From NCBI GenBank assembly GCA_013076295.1, contig RQOL01000395.1:1-64000 (forward strand): a stretch of 64,000 bases of DNA, in the 5' to 3' direction. Both the position numbers and the translations under genes were made by a program. Every line of letters begins with the position of its first letter. The stretch's first letter is position 1. Under the pieces are notes generated by a model. That model did not search any database and had not been told where the DNA came from. It saw only the letters and a list, made by a program, of their open reading frames with translations. The DNA comes from Sanderia malayensis. Taxonomy: Eukaryota; Cnidaria; Scyphozoa; Semaeostomeae; Pelagiidae. Below, piece by piece: positions 12,366 to 40,700 of the stretch.

Positions 12366-14161
12366 GTTGGCGAAAGAATATCCACTTCTAAATGATATAA
12401 TGCAAAAATGCATTGGCATTAAACGTCATACATAAGTGTGATACAAAATAAGGTCATTTTATTACGACCCTGCGGCTGAATTGAATCATTGCATCTATGA
12501 AGCTGGAATCAATCTTGTTCTATTTTTTACTGCTTCACCGCTACACACTTTTTTTTATAAGAATACAGTTAATAAGAGGGTTCAGGCTCAAATTCTATAA
12601 AAGTTAAGAATAATAATATGTAATAAGAATAAAGGCAGGTTCCAGTGTCATCAAGACTGAGATGTTTTGTTTATCTGAGCTCTCTCACAAAGCAAAATAA
12701 GGGTCAATTGATAATTAACTTTACAATAATTGCAGGCTCAAAGTCGAAAATGTTTGTTAAAAATGTAAAAAAGTGATATATAGTGATATAGTGATATATG
12801 CATCGTTTAAAGCTGAGATTCTTACCAGATTTCGACTACTTCCAAACCAAGCTTCAACTCCAAACCTCAAGCGAAGAAAAAAATGTCTTATTCTTTTTAT
12901 GTGAGCAATTGTTTGATCGCAAAACGAAACATGATATGTAGGAATTAAGATAAAATTACATGACTCAACCTTGAGCTCGAATTACCTTTGATAACGGAGT
13001 GACGTGTGAGTCAACAATAACATTGCGGCCGTTTTTATCGAACAAAGGTTTTTCCATCAAACTTTATCCATTATTTTTTCCTTTATTGTATGATACATAA
13101 GAAGTGTTATATGATATGTGTCTACGATATGAGAATAATCTTCGTTCACCAAAAAACGAACACAACATTTTTCGATCAACCAACACCCTAAAAATCCGAA
13201 GTCCTCACAACTGTTAGAGCTATCCTGCCTTAAATACAAGCCAAGTATACTTCCTGAACATTTAAGATCATAACTAATTTCTTTGACTCCAGTTGGCCAA
13301 ACGTATGAACAATTTGCGTCAATGAAATCATGTCCCATTTTAAGTGCACACGAAGAAAATCCATGACGTAACATCTTTTGCGTGGTTGAGTGAAGGTGAC
13401 GTAATGAGGGCAAGCCTAGTACTACAAACACACCAAATTTGTTTCCGAGGCGATTCGGATATATCGCACGAATTTTGAATTTTCGTTCGTTCACCAACTA
13501 CATTTGTATATTTTGAATGAGCTATAGAAAGCTGCTCTAAGTTTTATCCAACCATTCGATGAAGAAGTTGCGAGATTTAAGAAGAGAGAGTTTATCCAAG
13601 TCTTTTTGAAATATTATATCTCATTTTCTAATCAATAGCATCTTAATAATACTAAACAAATAAGTCTGAAGTTTGCCATTTAGAAACTAAACTAATCTAT
13701 AGAAAAACGTGGCAATAGTCCACAAAAAACGTAAAAAATCTTGGTTTTAAAGTACACTCTTTCTACAATTCACGTATCAAACGTGATGTCCATAACAGAT
13801 GAAAAATACTTCACAGCTCTATATTAAAACTTTAGTTAGCTATTTTATTTCTTCCCTTATAAAAGTTATCAGCAAAAGTCTTGGAGTAATGTTTTAAAGT
13901 TTCTTAAAATGCTTGCAGGCAAATTTAAAATTATGCAATAAAGTCTTCATAAATACAGTATTCTAAAATAGAACATCGTTGTATATAAATACACAGATTT
14001 ATACTTCCATAGAGTTATTAAAACATAGAAAATATGTACATGGATCTTTTAAGCGAATGGTGAAATGATTTCCCCTGGTTTACTTCGTGTATGAATCATC
14101 TTGAAATGCAAATCAGTTTTGTGCATGTGCAAAACATGGAACAGGATTATCAAAGAGCCAA
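12366..14161. other. intergenic, no supported gene
   Basis: Region between the protease promoter side and the 3' end of the coiled-coil gene. A minus-strand frame of about 146 codons (13057-13497) has no ATG near its start and no known domain. On the minus strand an AATAAA at about 13843-13848 could serve the coiled-coil gene. Confidence 0.4.
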
Positions 14162-16435
14162 TCAAATGTCGCTCTCTAGAACAATCCTTTGGTACGTGAC
14201 AGGCGTGTGCATTGAGCTAGGAATATTATTCACACTTTTACACAACCTTCGCCTTCCAACTGGGCCAATAGCTTCGTTGATCGCCTGTGAAATAATCATA
14301 ATAATTGTTAACTTTACTGAGCTAAATCTCGTGAAAAGTCTTATGATAGATCTGACTAAATAAGTGAGAAAATAAGAGAGCTACCTCCTCTTGTTCCTTC
14401 AGCATTTTCTTTTCTTTTTCCTCTAATGATGCGATCCTTTCGAGTAGTTGAGAAATTCTATCCTCTGCACTGGCAATGAGTTTACTTTGCTCTTCAAGAC
14501 GGACCTTCAGTTGGGGGTTCTCATCTGAAACACTGCAGTCAACAGTTGCATCGTTATCATCAGCTATGCCAGGCTCACCATTGGTTAAAACTTCTGTGTT
14601 TTCCACCAATTCAGTGATGCATGTTTGTGTTGGCGAATGCTGCTGATCTGTGGAATCTATCAATGGAAAAATATCCACACCACTATCTCTTGTGTTGCAT
14701 TTCTTCTTCTCTTTTTCATCAACATTTGCTTCATTATTATTGTCATTGCATGATGACTCAGTTTTTGTTGATATTTCCAACGTTTTGCTCCAGTCTTTGT
14801 CATCAGAATTGTCAAGATTTTCATTGAGCAAATCTTGAATGATATGTGTGACTTCCTCAGTTTCTTCGAGAGATGACTCCGTGAACAAGAACCTCAGCCT
14901 TTCTACCATGGCATTCTTCTTATCGACCTCAAGATTATTTGATTCCTTGCTGAGTTCTTCCAACAGAGCTGCATTGACCTTCACAAGCTACAGAGACAAA
15001 TACATCTGATATGAATGGAGCAAGAACAGCATAATACCTGCAGACATCTCACAGTCATCTCCTTTCTCGGAAAACAGAAGAAACTTACCTTTGCATTCTC
15101 TTCTGTCATGATAGTAATGATTTCATTGGCTTGCACAAGAAGATCTTGCGTGACTTTCAGTTGTTCATTTGGATTGATGTTATCAATATCCCATGAATCC
15201 TCAAATAGATCTGAATGAGTCTTTTTGATGTTACTCCAATCCCCACTTGCCCTTTTAGAGTTTCTTCTTCCAATTGATGAAGATCTCTTCGGACTTCTTG
15301 GCTCCAATGCCTTGCTACTTCTGAGGCTGAATTCTTTCTGCATTGCTTCATCACCTTGAAACTCCAGCACCGTCTGAACTCCAACATCTTTTTGACACAC
15401 ATCGTTCTGAGTCAATGGAACGGTAACTTGATCCAATGCCAACCCATGGGTACTTGATACCAAGCTCTGCTCTTCCAGTTGCTTTCTGAGAATTTGTAAA
15501 TCCGACTTCAAAGCAACTATCTCTTCCTCTTTAGAGCTGTTGTCGTGTTCCAGCTTTGAAACTTGTCCAAGCAGTCTGGAAATTTGTGTAATCTGGCTCT
15601 CTCCCTCCTCCCTTTTCATTACTTGTTGGATGCTCTTGATTTCCAATTCAACTTCGTTTTTGAATGCCATCAAACCATGCATTGTATCTGGGTCAAATAA
15701 TCCCTAAAAAATATATATTTTTCTCTTTTATTTTCTATTTCCCTCTTATATTTTTCTGATAAACTGTTCCAAGCTGATGATAAACTGTGATAAACCCTGA
15801 TGATAAACTGTGATAAACCCTGATGATAAACTGTGATAAACCCTGATGATAAACTGCTCCAAGAACAGTTTATCATCAGGGGTGGTGAAAACATAGGGGG
15901 CTATGGAAGCACTTTCTATTCCTTTCCTACCCTGGCATGGCAGGTCTTTTCTGGTGGTTGTTAACTTTAATTAAAGTTTAAACTAAAGAAGAGATACTGG
16001 TCTTTGTCAAAGTTGTCTTCGTGGATTCAAAATTGCTTATAGGGGCCTGAAGAGGGGGCAAGGTGACAGAGTCTGTCTGGGGTGGGGGGGGGGGGGAGTC
16101 CTCACCTCCTCTTCTACAGTTTTCTTCGTCCTCGCCTCTTTCAAGTCGGTTTTCAGTTGTTTGTTTTCTCTCAAGATCGACTCAAACAGATCTTTGGACG
16201 GTCTACAGCCTTGCACGTCATGCTTCTTCTTATTATCGGCAATCTCTTTTTCAAGCATTGAACATCTACACTGCAATCTTGCGAGCTCCATCTCAAGGTC
16301 TTCCTTTTCCCCAAAAACAGTATCGAGTTCATCTCTTGTGCCATTTAATAACGAAGAAAGAGTGTCTACTCCAGCTATTTTAATCCTCAGACTCCGATTC
16401 TCGTCCTTCAGCCTGCTTAACTCTTCACCTTCCAT
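14162..16435 (-). CDS. coiled-coil protein of unknown function
   Basis: Four exons: 16106-16435, 15089-15703, 14385-14987 and 14162-14284. All introns are phase 0 and the sum is 556 residues. The start MEGEELSRLKDENRSLRIK opens directly into a coiled coil (to about residue 110). A second coiled coil lies in the first half of exon 2, then a Ser/Arg-rich basic stretch (KRSSSIGRRNSKRAS) that looks like a phosphorylation-prone linker. Exon 3 has an acidic, Ser/Asn-rich middle and ends in a third coiled coil (LEEKEKKMLKEQEE). The short last exon ends in VTYQRIVLESDI. No catalytic domain or membrane segment is seen. A scaffold or centrosome-type role would fit the architecture but is not shown. I do not recognise the family. 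Confidence 0.7.
15770..15860. repeat. short tandem repeat in intron 1
   Basis: Four copies of a unit of about 22 bp (tgataaactgtgataaaccc) lie in the first intron of the coiled-coil gene. A run of G at about 16083-16096 lies just beyond the exon 1 donor. Confidence 0.7.
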
Positions 16436-16617
16436 TCTAATCAGTTGTTTATTGATCCCTAAATACCTTGACTAGGCCAAGGCAAAAGATCTTTTGCCAG
16501 TCACTCAAACTAGTTTCAGAGTCGGGTGAATGCGTAGAAACTGCATCCTTGATAAGGTAATTTCAAAGGATTATGCAGGATAATAAAAGGATTCAACAAT
16601 GTAAACAATCCGACATT

Positions 16618-18932
16618 ACCAAATTCAAGACAGACGAAAATAGGTCTGGAATCTAGACTCACTTTGGGATTCCAGACTCACATTGGGAAAGTCGCTGTAA
16701 AAGACGGTATTATCATTAATTACTACAAATTCGAAGTCTCTGCCCTGAAACTACAACTATATGAGGATACTTTCAGCAAAAAACCGCATCTCTATCTTGC
16801 TTGTACTTCGAAATCAAACGGGAAATATTTTGTCACTTGCTCCTCGACATGGCCGCCTGGCCAGGCGGGCCTACCGTAAACATGGTAAAAATTTCGAAGT
16901 CTTTCATTTTTAAGAAATTCAAAGTCTCTGCCCTGAAAGTACAACTATGTTAGGATGTTTTCAGCAAAAAACCGTATCTCTATCTTGCTTGTACTTCGAA
17001 ATCAAACGGGAAATATTTTGTCACTTGCTCCTCGACATGGCCGCCTGGCCAGGCTGGCCTACCGTAAACATGACAAAAATTTCAAAGTCTTTCATTTTTA
17101 AGAAATTCGAAGTCTCTGCCCTGAAACTACAACTATATGGGGATGTTTTCAGCAAAAAACCGCATCTTTATCATGCTTGTGCTTGGAAATCAAACGGGAA
17201 ATATTTTGTCACTAGCTCTGCGAAAAGGCTGCTTTTCCAAGTTTTCGAAGTGGATATCGACGCTACTAAAACACGGAACAAGCAGAACACAAACTCACAT
17301 TTGAGATTCCAGACTCACATTGGGAAAGTTGCTGCAAAAGACCGAATTATCATCGATTGTTATAAATTGAAGTCTCTGCCCTGAAACTACAACAATAGGG
17401 GGATGTTTTCAACAAAAAACCGCATCTCTTTCTTGCTTGTACTTCGAAATCAAACGGGAAATGTTTTGTCACTGCCTTTTCAACTTTTCGAAGTGGCTGT
17501 TGACGTTACTAAAACACGGAACAAACAGAACAGAGGAAAAATATGTCTAAAGTCCGCTTGAGCGGGAACTTTCGATAAAAACAATTGAAAAATTGTTACT
17601 TTTGCCAATACTTATCAAATTTCTTATCCTTAACAATCATTTTTGAAATACGGTTATTCGTTAAAGTAAATGAACGGATCGGATACATAGGCACAGCCTC
17701 CAACATAGATGGCAATTCAACTCAATTCAAGATTCATCGATGGCAGATATAAATTTACCTGACACGATGCCTACTGGGTGCATTTGAGAAAGATTCCCGC
17801 AACAAGAATTGACAAAGACATAAACGACAAGCAAAGAGAATATGACTGTCTTTTACAATATTCCAAAATTAACTAAATTAAACTTCCAAGTAGAAGCTAC
17901 TTATATTAAAGGTAAAGGTAAATTGGGATCAACAATTAGGACGTACACGCAAGGCAGTATTGTAATTCATATAAATTCCGAAATCCATGAGAAAATACCA
18001 AAAAGTGACATAACAATGCAATGATGCTTAATTCCTGGGGTACAAAAGCAAAAAATGTAATCAATTACGCAAGACGAACTGAAGTCGAAATTGAACTTAA
18101 ACTAAGCGTGTTACCATCTGAATGTCATGACAAAACATTTCCCGTTTGATTTCCAATGTTTATCCAGAAAAGAATGTTCGTCTGTGTTCTGCTTGTTCCG
18201 TGTTTTAGTAACGTGGACATCCACTTCGACAAGTTGGAAAAGCAGCCTTTTCGAAGAGCTAGTGACAAAATATTTCCCGTTTGATTTCGAAGTACAAGCA
18301 AGATAGAGATGCGGTTTTTTGCTGAAAACATCCCCATATAGTTGTAGTTTCAGGGCAGAGACTTCAAATTTACAGCAAACAATGATAATACCGTGTTTTA
18401 CAGCGACTTTCCCAATGTGAGTCTAGAATTCTCCAATGTGAGTCTGTGTTCTGCTTGTTCCGTGTTTTCGTAACGGTGACATCCACTTCGACAAGTTGGA
18501 AAAGCAGCCTTTTCGAAGAGCTAGTGACAAAATATTTCCCGTTTGATTTTGAAGTACAGGCAAGATAGAGATGCGGTTTTTTGCTGATAACATCCTAACA
18601 TAGTTGTAGTTTCAGGGCAGAGACTTCGAACTTCGTAAAAATGAAAGACTTTGAAATTTTTACCATGTTTACGGTAGGCCAGCCTGACCAGGCGGCCATG
18701 TCGAGGAGCAAGTGACAAAATATTTCCCGTTTGATTTCGAAGTACAAGCAAGATAGAGATGCGGTTTTTTGCTGAAAGGATCCTCATATAGTTGTAGTTT
18801 CAGGGCAGAGACTTCAAATTTATAGCAATCGATGATAATACCGTCTTTTGCAGCGATTTTCCCAATGTGAGTCTAGAATTCTCCAATGTGAGTCCAGAAT
18901 CCAGACCTATTTTCGTCTGTCTTGAATTTGGT
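16618..18932. mobile_element. foldback transposon with 9-bp target duplication
   Basis: The left end ACCAAATTCAAGACAG is matched by its inverse at the right end, and both are flanked by the same 9 bp, tccgacatt (16609-16617 and 18933-18941). Long arms (about 16618-17560 and 18125-18932) are inverted copies, each built of internal tandem units containing gaaatattttgtcact. The middle (about 17560-18120) is unique and has no convincing gene. A 9-bp duplication suits the Mutator group, so a non-autonomous Mutator-like foldback element is the likely class. Confidence 0.8.
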
Positions 18933-19429
18933 TCCGACATTTCAAATCAAATTACTTTCTTGGTTGGCAAAAGATACTAGTGGCCAAAACCACATGACCG
19001 AGAATTGCATCAAACGACGAATTACGAGTAACGAAAACTGAAAAACGATTAGTGGCGAGCATTAGCGGTGGGGTAGTTATCAATACTGCGCGGGAATACA
19101 ACGATCTACTTTCAAATCTTGCTCAACGAAGGCGATTGAGACCTCCTTTCAAACCCTGGAAAACCTCCTTTCAAACCTTATCAAACCTTATCAAACGAAT
19201 CTTTCTGATCACGTTGAGAAAAGTTTCAGCTCTCTAGGACAATTTGTTCAAATGTTATGGTTGCTCAAAGCACCCGATAACGACGGGCTTTAAACCATTA
19301 GAATGCGTCGTTTCCAGTGTTTTGGAACGCCGGGGACAGATTACAATGATATTGGAGTTGTAAATAAACAAACCATATTATTCTGACCATGCCCATCACG
19401 TTGCAACAAATTTCAGGTTTCTAGGACAA

Positions 19430-20555
19430 ATTATTTCGACCTGGGGCTGGGAATTGTCTCAACGTGATCAGTAGGACCTATTTAGTATAATTGGATTCCT
19501 TGTGAATCATTTTTCAGTCTATTTCAAAATTTGATTTTTTCTGTACCTGTTTCATGTATGATAGAAAGCGTAAATAGCTATCCGCGGGCGATCTGGGTGC
19601 ACTAAAATTTGAACCATTACTCCTAGAGAGCTGGGAATTGTCTCAACGTGATCAGTAGGACCTATTTAGTATAATTAGACTCCTTGTGAGTCTTTTTTCA
19701 GTCTATTTCTAAATTTGAATTTTTCAATACCTACTTCATGTATGATAGAAAGCGTAAATAGCTATCCGCGGGCGATCTGGCCGCACTAAAATTTGAACCA
19801 TTACTCCTAGAGAGCTGGGAATTGTCTCAACGTGATCAGTAGGACCTATTTAGTATAATTCGACTCATTGTGAGTCTTTTTTCAGTCTATTTCTAATTTG
19901 ATTTTTCATACCTACTTCATGTATGATAGAAAGCGTAAATAGCTATCCGCGGCGATCTGGCCGCACTAAAATTTGAACCATTACTCCTAGAGAGCTGGGA
20001 ATTGTCTCAACGTGATCAGTAGGACCTATTTAGTATAATTCGACTCATTGTGAGTCATTTTTCAGTCTATTTCAAAATTTGATTTTTTCAATACCTACTT
20101 CATGTATGATAGAAAGCGTAAATAGCTATCCGCGGGCGATCTGGCCGCACTAAAATTTGAACCATTACTCCTAGAGAGCTGGGAATTGTCTCAACGTGAT
20201 CAGTAGGACCTATTTAGTATAATTAGACTCCTTGTGAGTCATTTTTCAGTCTATTTCAAAATTTGATTTTTTCAATACCTACTTCATGTATGATAGAAAG
20301 CGTAAATAGCTATCCGCGGGCGTTCTGGCCGCACTAAAATTTGAACCATTACTCCTAGAGAGCTGGGAATTGTCTCAACGTGAGCAGTAGGACCTATTTA
20401 GTATAATTCGACTCCTTGTGAATCATTTTTCAGTCTATTTCAAAGTTTTGTCTTTTCAGTGCCTACTTCATGTGAGATAGAAAGTTTAGCTATCCACTGG
20501 AAATTTGGGTCCACGAACCATTACTCCTAGAGAGCTGGGAATTGTCTCAACATCC
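19430..20555. repeat. tandem satellite, about 184-bp unit
   Basis: The phrase gggaattgtctcaacgtg recurs near 19449, 19633, 19817, 19997, 20181 and 20365, and a divergent copy is at 20537. Spacing is 180-184 bp apart from the last. Each unit also holds tatccgcgggcgatctgg and ttactcctagagagctggg. Weaker copies extend on both sides (about 19210-19430 and to 20745). The array lies within 500 bp of the SMC3 start codon. Confidence 0.9.
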
Positions 20556-21044
20556 AGGGGGTCCTTGGGTCCCAAGGACTGGTTTTGAACCCTACACCCT
20601 ACACCGTATTTACATATGGCGTATTTATAGGAATTAGATCTTCTGGGTTACAAGGATTATACATATAGAAATTGGCTTGCTGCAACAGTTCGGCAAACAT
20701 AACTTTTGAACCTATTGTCTTAGAGGGCTGAATATTGTCTCAAAATTATCCTAATTAGTTTGTTTCGACTGTTTCTGAGCCAGCTCTCTTTTTTAGAATC
20801 TTATTATTTTTAATGGTTGATTATGTATCAATGAAGCTTCCAAGTAACGATACGATAATACTTAGTTTGCTTTTATTCCCTACTCTGACCACTCTAAGAT
20901 TTTTTTTATCAAGTGGAGAATAGCTTTGCCTGTTATTGCGAAGGAGCAAATTCCCGCCACTTTCCATGCTGTATTGTTTTTCGCTTTGCAGCCATTTTGA
21001 TTTTATGTCCTTCTTCGAGGGAATTTTGGGCATTATCATTCAAG

Positions 21045-35313
<14,269 letters not shown>

Positions 35314-35514
35314 AGAAGTTTGCTTTTAATAATTTCTTCTTCCCGAACTTCCAACTGTTTTCCCATGGTGGATGAATTGTTATTCAACTGAAACCCGTCA
35401 ATTTTTAATGTTGCTTGCAAACATAAGGTCATTTGCTTCCCAACACAGCATGAATTATTGCCATTGGGTTTTTAAATGGGAATGAAAACAATTCATTAAG
35501 ACAATCATTGAAGC

Positions 35515-35765
35515 GTTTAGACAAAGTTTTGTGTCTTTCGTAGACCCTAAGTTTTGTGCCCTTCGTTGACCATAAGTTTTACGTGCTTCATAGACCCTAA
35601 GTTTTGTGTCCTTCGTTGACCCTAAGTTTTGTGTCCTTCGTTGGCCCTAAGTTTTGTGTCCTTCGTTGGCCCTAAGTTTTGTGCCCCTTGTTGACCCTAA
35701 GTTTTGTGTCCTTCGTTAACCTTAAGTTTTGTGTCTTTCGTTGACCCTAAGCTTTGTCTTTTGTT
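35515..35765. repeat. 25-bp tandem repeat after SMC3
   Basis: About ten copies of a unit like accctaagttttgtgtccttcgttg, beginning 200 bp after the SMC3 stop codon and possibly within its 3' untranslated region. Confidence 0.9.
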
Positions 35766-36791
35766 TACCCAAATGTTTGAAGAAGACCTTTTGTCAAAGT
35801 ATCTTTTAGTGTTATGTATGTTGTTAATTGTTTCTCACAACATTTTGTACATTGCTTATTCCAGTTGTATGATATCTCTTATTCTATATTCAATTAAGTT
35901 AAACCACAAACTATTCTTCCAGAATCATTGAATTTAATATCTTCAGAAGTTTCGCAACTCTTAATCTCAGTTAACTTTTTTATTTATTATAAAAGAACTT
36001 GAAGCCCAAGGTCAGTTATTGCTCATATATTTCATTATTCCATTTGTTCTAAATATTTAAATGCTATAACCTGTTGTGTATTAAGTCTTTCACTTTTTCA
36101 TTATATGGAACCCTGGTTTTTGTTCTCCAATTAATTATCCTATTTTTATTATCATTTACAGGTTTTATTGTACCATCATGTGGACATATCCATTGAGTCT
36201 ATGTCTCAATAAAGGCACATGTGTTTTCATTCAGGTAAAGACAATTCGATGTCGTATGTTGACACAACAATGTCAAGCTATGCTACAGAGCTTAGTTTGC
36301 ATTCACAATGCTATTCATACCCGCATGCATATTAGCTATGGAATTCAAATTTCTCCAACCCGAACAGAACTTAGATTTTTCTCGAACTCACAATGGATCG
36401 AGATTTCGTTCGAAATCGAGAAATTCATCTGTTATATATGCATTATAATGATTAATAAATGCGTGATAAATGTCTGTATGTGCAAGTAATTATATCTAAT
36501 TTTGTAACTTACTGTAAAACCAGTTTGGCAAATGCGCGTGAAAATCACCCCAATATAGCCACCGTGAATGGATGCTGAGGCAGAAATGATTCATTGATAA
36601 ATTCTCGGTTAATATTTAATAATATTTCCCTTTCTTCATTCTCTTCTCGTTTGTCATTTATGCGTTGCTGGAACACGCGAAGGTTGGCCATATCAGCAAG
36701 ATATATCCCACTTTGTTATCTGCAGTTTCCATAACTAGTTTAATTGAATTTATCTCATTGAATTATTAATTTGATTGATTTACATTTCTAG

Positions 36792-36856
36792 ACAAATTGC
36801 GACGACATTCAATGAAAGAGTTTCTGTCCGAACTGCATAGAAATCGTTGGAATTAG
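36792..36856 (+). other. possible short terminal exon
   Basis: An acceptor (tttctag) is followed by a phase-1 frame ending RNRWN and a stop, with AATAAA at 36871-36876, only 14 bases past the stop. No partner exon was found. It could be an alternative 3' end of a neighbour or chance. The rest of 35314-37713 holds no other supported gene. Confidence 0.25.
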
Positions 36857-37713
36857 AGGAAGGTAACTTTAATAAACATCTTTATTATATATCTATACAT
36901 CTTAGAGAAGTTATATCTTGTACCACATTGATTTGAAAACTACTAACTGAACTATATACTATAGCTGAAAAAAACTAATTAATGAACATATGTGCTCATT
37001 AAAGGTTATCATTAGTAGTAGATATTACTAACGAATGTTTGTTAAGGTTAAAAATATAATTATGCTTATCAATGCACTTGGTGTGAATTAATATATAACT
37101 GGTATATAATTCGACTGTTTTGTTTATCGCGAGATTAATGTTTGTGTAAAGTTATTTGCTGTATTTCGAAGAAACCTGCCTTTAGTTTAGTACACAAGCG
37201 CAGCTTTCAGGGTTGAGTTATATTAACAACAGCCACGATCTGCAGAACAACGTTCGAGGCAAATAAAATGATTTCATTTCGATTGTATATTCAGAACATG
37301 ACTTGTCTAGTTGCTATCATCTTTTTTGCGACATTATTATCAAAACGATCCTTTTTCGTCAACATGTCTTTCCTTATTCCTAATGAAATTAGGGTGAATA
37401 GCAGACTTTCAGTCAGGAGTCGAAAACTGCCTGCATTCAATGTGATATGCTTTGCGTCAACCTTGGTTTGGTCCTCGAGAGTCCGAAATGTTTTAAAATA
37501 ATTTAGTACAGTTTGTAATTGCGTCTACTCTTGTTTTTCTAGGCTTAGCTACCAATCTTGTGAACAACACTAATTATACAAAATACAATATCAAAGAGGA
37601 GTTTCAACAAGAATACAGTCTCCAAAGTTAATACTCTTGACAAGTACGTTTACGGTTCCTTCACAGACAAGTGGTTGAAAAACGATACTATCATTTGAAG
37701 AAGCTTATTGAAA

Positions 37714-40700
37714 ATGAAAGAGCTTGATAGTTTCACGCTGACTTTGGAGTCGAACAGAAACAGTTTTTGCGGAGGTGAGGTCCTGCAAGGATCATTGCTC
37801 GTGACGCTTAACGAACCAGCTGAATTGCGTAACATTAAAGTGCAACTGTTTGGCGAGGGGGTCTGTCGCTGGGACAGGGTGCACGGGCAGAATTGCAATA
37901 ATAATCGCACAAAGACACCCAAAACTGAGGAAATCGTCAAATTGGAGAAAATTCTATTCGGTCCTAAAGATGGTGAGGCTACAGAGAGTGTTCCAGTTCA
38001 TCCAATTGGCTCTCATCGTTACGACTTTGAGTTGCATCTTCCTAAGTATCTTCCGTGTTCTTTCGAGAGTCCAAAAGAGCGCCACTCCAGCGTCGCCTAC
38101 ATTCGCTACTTCGTAGCGGCTTTCATAACACGACCATGGCAGTCTAATGTAACCAGACGTAGAACTATTAACATCAATGAGGTTATTGATACATCGCTGC
38201 CACAATTTGCATACCGGCCCGGCTGTCGGGCGCAAGAACAACTCGGGTCGTGTTTTTCGGACGGTTTCTTGTACATCCAGGCCTATCTTGATCAGATTTG
38301 CTATCGACCCGAGGACACGATATTGATCAGCGCCGTCTGCGAGAACGATTCGAACCGAATAATGTCGAGTGTTTACGCGAAGCTGTTTCGGAGAACTCGG
38401 TACATGCGCCGACACGAGACGAAAACGTATCTCGATGCTGTCGCAGAATATTTCGGTGAGCGAGTCTTACCGAAAGAATTCGTTAGCTGGGAGAATTTGG
38501 AGTTTAAAATTCCCTCTCACATCACGCCGTCTGTCACAAAGAGCAGACATATCCATGTGGATTATTTTCTACGAGTCGGAATGTATCAGTTGTTCAGGGA
38601 TGAAATCCATGTTGATCTGCCAGTGGTCATTGGAACAACACTTGAGTTTCTAGAGGAGCAGAAGAGACAGCGACAACAGAAAATGTTGGCCTCTTTGCCG
38701 ACAGGTAAATCGAAACTCAATTATGCATTAACAATGTATAGAATAATCAGGTATACTGCAAGTAAATATATGGAGTAAGCATTTTGACATTGCAGGTTTA
38801 TCACATCTCATCATTGTTGAGTAGTTATTCGAGTTTATATCAATGTGGCAAGTCTAGACATCTGTTCTGTTAAGTTAGACTCGCAACATTTCGTCCTTGT
38901 GGCTCACACGTCACTTGCTCAACAAAAGGGCGAGCGAGCAAAAACAAGTGATGCACAGGGACGCAATGTAGTGAGTCTAGACATCTGTTCCGATTAAGCT
39001 GTCCTGTGCATAGAGATAGGATAGTATATACATTATATATTATCCTATATATCCTATTTATTATATATCTTATCTCTATGGCTCTGTGTTACTTACTTTA
39101 TTTCTATGCATGTTATATCTGATATGCTTTAACCTTTGCCTTTCTAGACGTACGAATAGCGCTGAGCCCGAGAAAGGAGAACCCAACCGAGGTTACCGAT
39201 CGACAACAACAACTTGAAGAAATAGCAGACATTTTCATGCACATGCCCTATACAGGCAAGCGACCGTCTGTTCAATACATCAGTGCAATGGCAAGAAAGA
39301 CTCGGGTGCAAAGTAACAGCGTGGAATCAACACCAAAGAAGTCTGGTAGGGATTACGATGGTGCTTATTCCTATGGTAAGAGACGAGCAATTTGCAGAAC
39401 TTCTCTCACTAGGCTCTGTTCACGGGTGTAGGAAGTAGTGAAGGGATTTTGGGGGCCACAGTGTGCCAGGGTACCTTTTCAGGATCGAGTTTTTTTAAGT
39501 ATTCGTTCACGGTGTTGACAAAAGTTGTTGGAAGTACATGGGTGCTCGCACCAACATTTGGGTTTGACAACACAATGTTTATTAATTGTCGTTTATAATG
39601 CTGAAGTGCATTATTTTACGTCATAGTACTTCGAAGACTATTCCTGGCAACGTCATTACCAGGCCTTTATTTAATTTTTGACGTAGATCCATTTGCCTGT
39701 GAATTTGCTGTTTGATTCTATCTGAGCTTAATCCTGAATTAGTTTACATTTAGCCAGCGTTATTCAAGCACTTGTGAACATTTGAGGTGTAATACACCTC
39801 TATTCAAATGTAATACACCTCTGTTATTATTTTATTTGGTTTTAGGCGATGAAAGACAGCAGATATCGAAATCAGCTGATTTTCTTGACAAGGACTATGG
39901 CAACGAGAATGGATATTTGTCACCTACGAGCAACATATCCAGCCGAAGGGCCAGTGAGACAAGTCATCAGTCGCCACAGAAGAAATTGTCCTCTTCTCTG
40001 GGTCTTACATCGAGTTTCAGACCCGATCCATCAGCCAAGTCAAATAGTGGTAATTCAACTGCTACATCAACAAGGAAACCGGTCAAGCGGCCGACGCTGC
40101 GCAGGGTCGCGTCATCTGGAACTATTGATATGAAAGCCGCTGCGCAGGTTGCCGCGGGACTTGGTAAGTTGAAAAGTGGGAGATCGATGAAGATTAAAGC
40201 CAGGGATGATGGTTCTGGTATTTTTAAGACTGATGTCTCAAATGCCAGTGCCTCGAATGCCAGTGCTTCAAATGCTAGTGCCTCAAAAGCCAGTGCCTTG
40301 AATGCTAGCGCCTTGAATGCCAGTGCCTCAAATGCCAGTGCTTCAAAAGCCAGTGCCTCGAATGCCAATGCCTTGAATGCTAGCGCCTCAAATGCCAGTG
40401 CTTCAAAAGGCAGTGCCTCAAGTGCCAGTGCTTCAAATGCCAGTGCCTCAAAAGCCAGTGCCTTGAATGCTAGCGCCCTGAATGCCAGTGCCTCGAATGC
40501 CAGTGCTTCAAATGCCAGTGCTTCAAATGCCAGTGCTTCAAAAGCCAGTGCCTCGAATGCCAGTGCTTCAAATGCCAGTGCCTCAAAAGCCAGTGCCTTG
40601 AATGCTAGCGCCTTGAATGCCAGTGCCTCAAATACCAGTGCTTCAAAAGCCAGTGCCTCGAATGCCAATGCCTTGAGTGCTAGCGCCTCAAATGCCAGTG

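Noticed and set aside
13057..13497. 146-codon minus-strand frame, Cys-rich
   Set aside because: No ATG near its start, no recognised domain, no splice partner or convincing polyadenylation signal; possible but unsupported.
14091..14363. 90-codon plus-strand frame with hydrophobic stretch
   Set aside because: Opposite to the last exon of the coiled-coil gene, whose splice phase and stop fit well.
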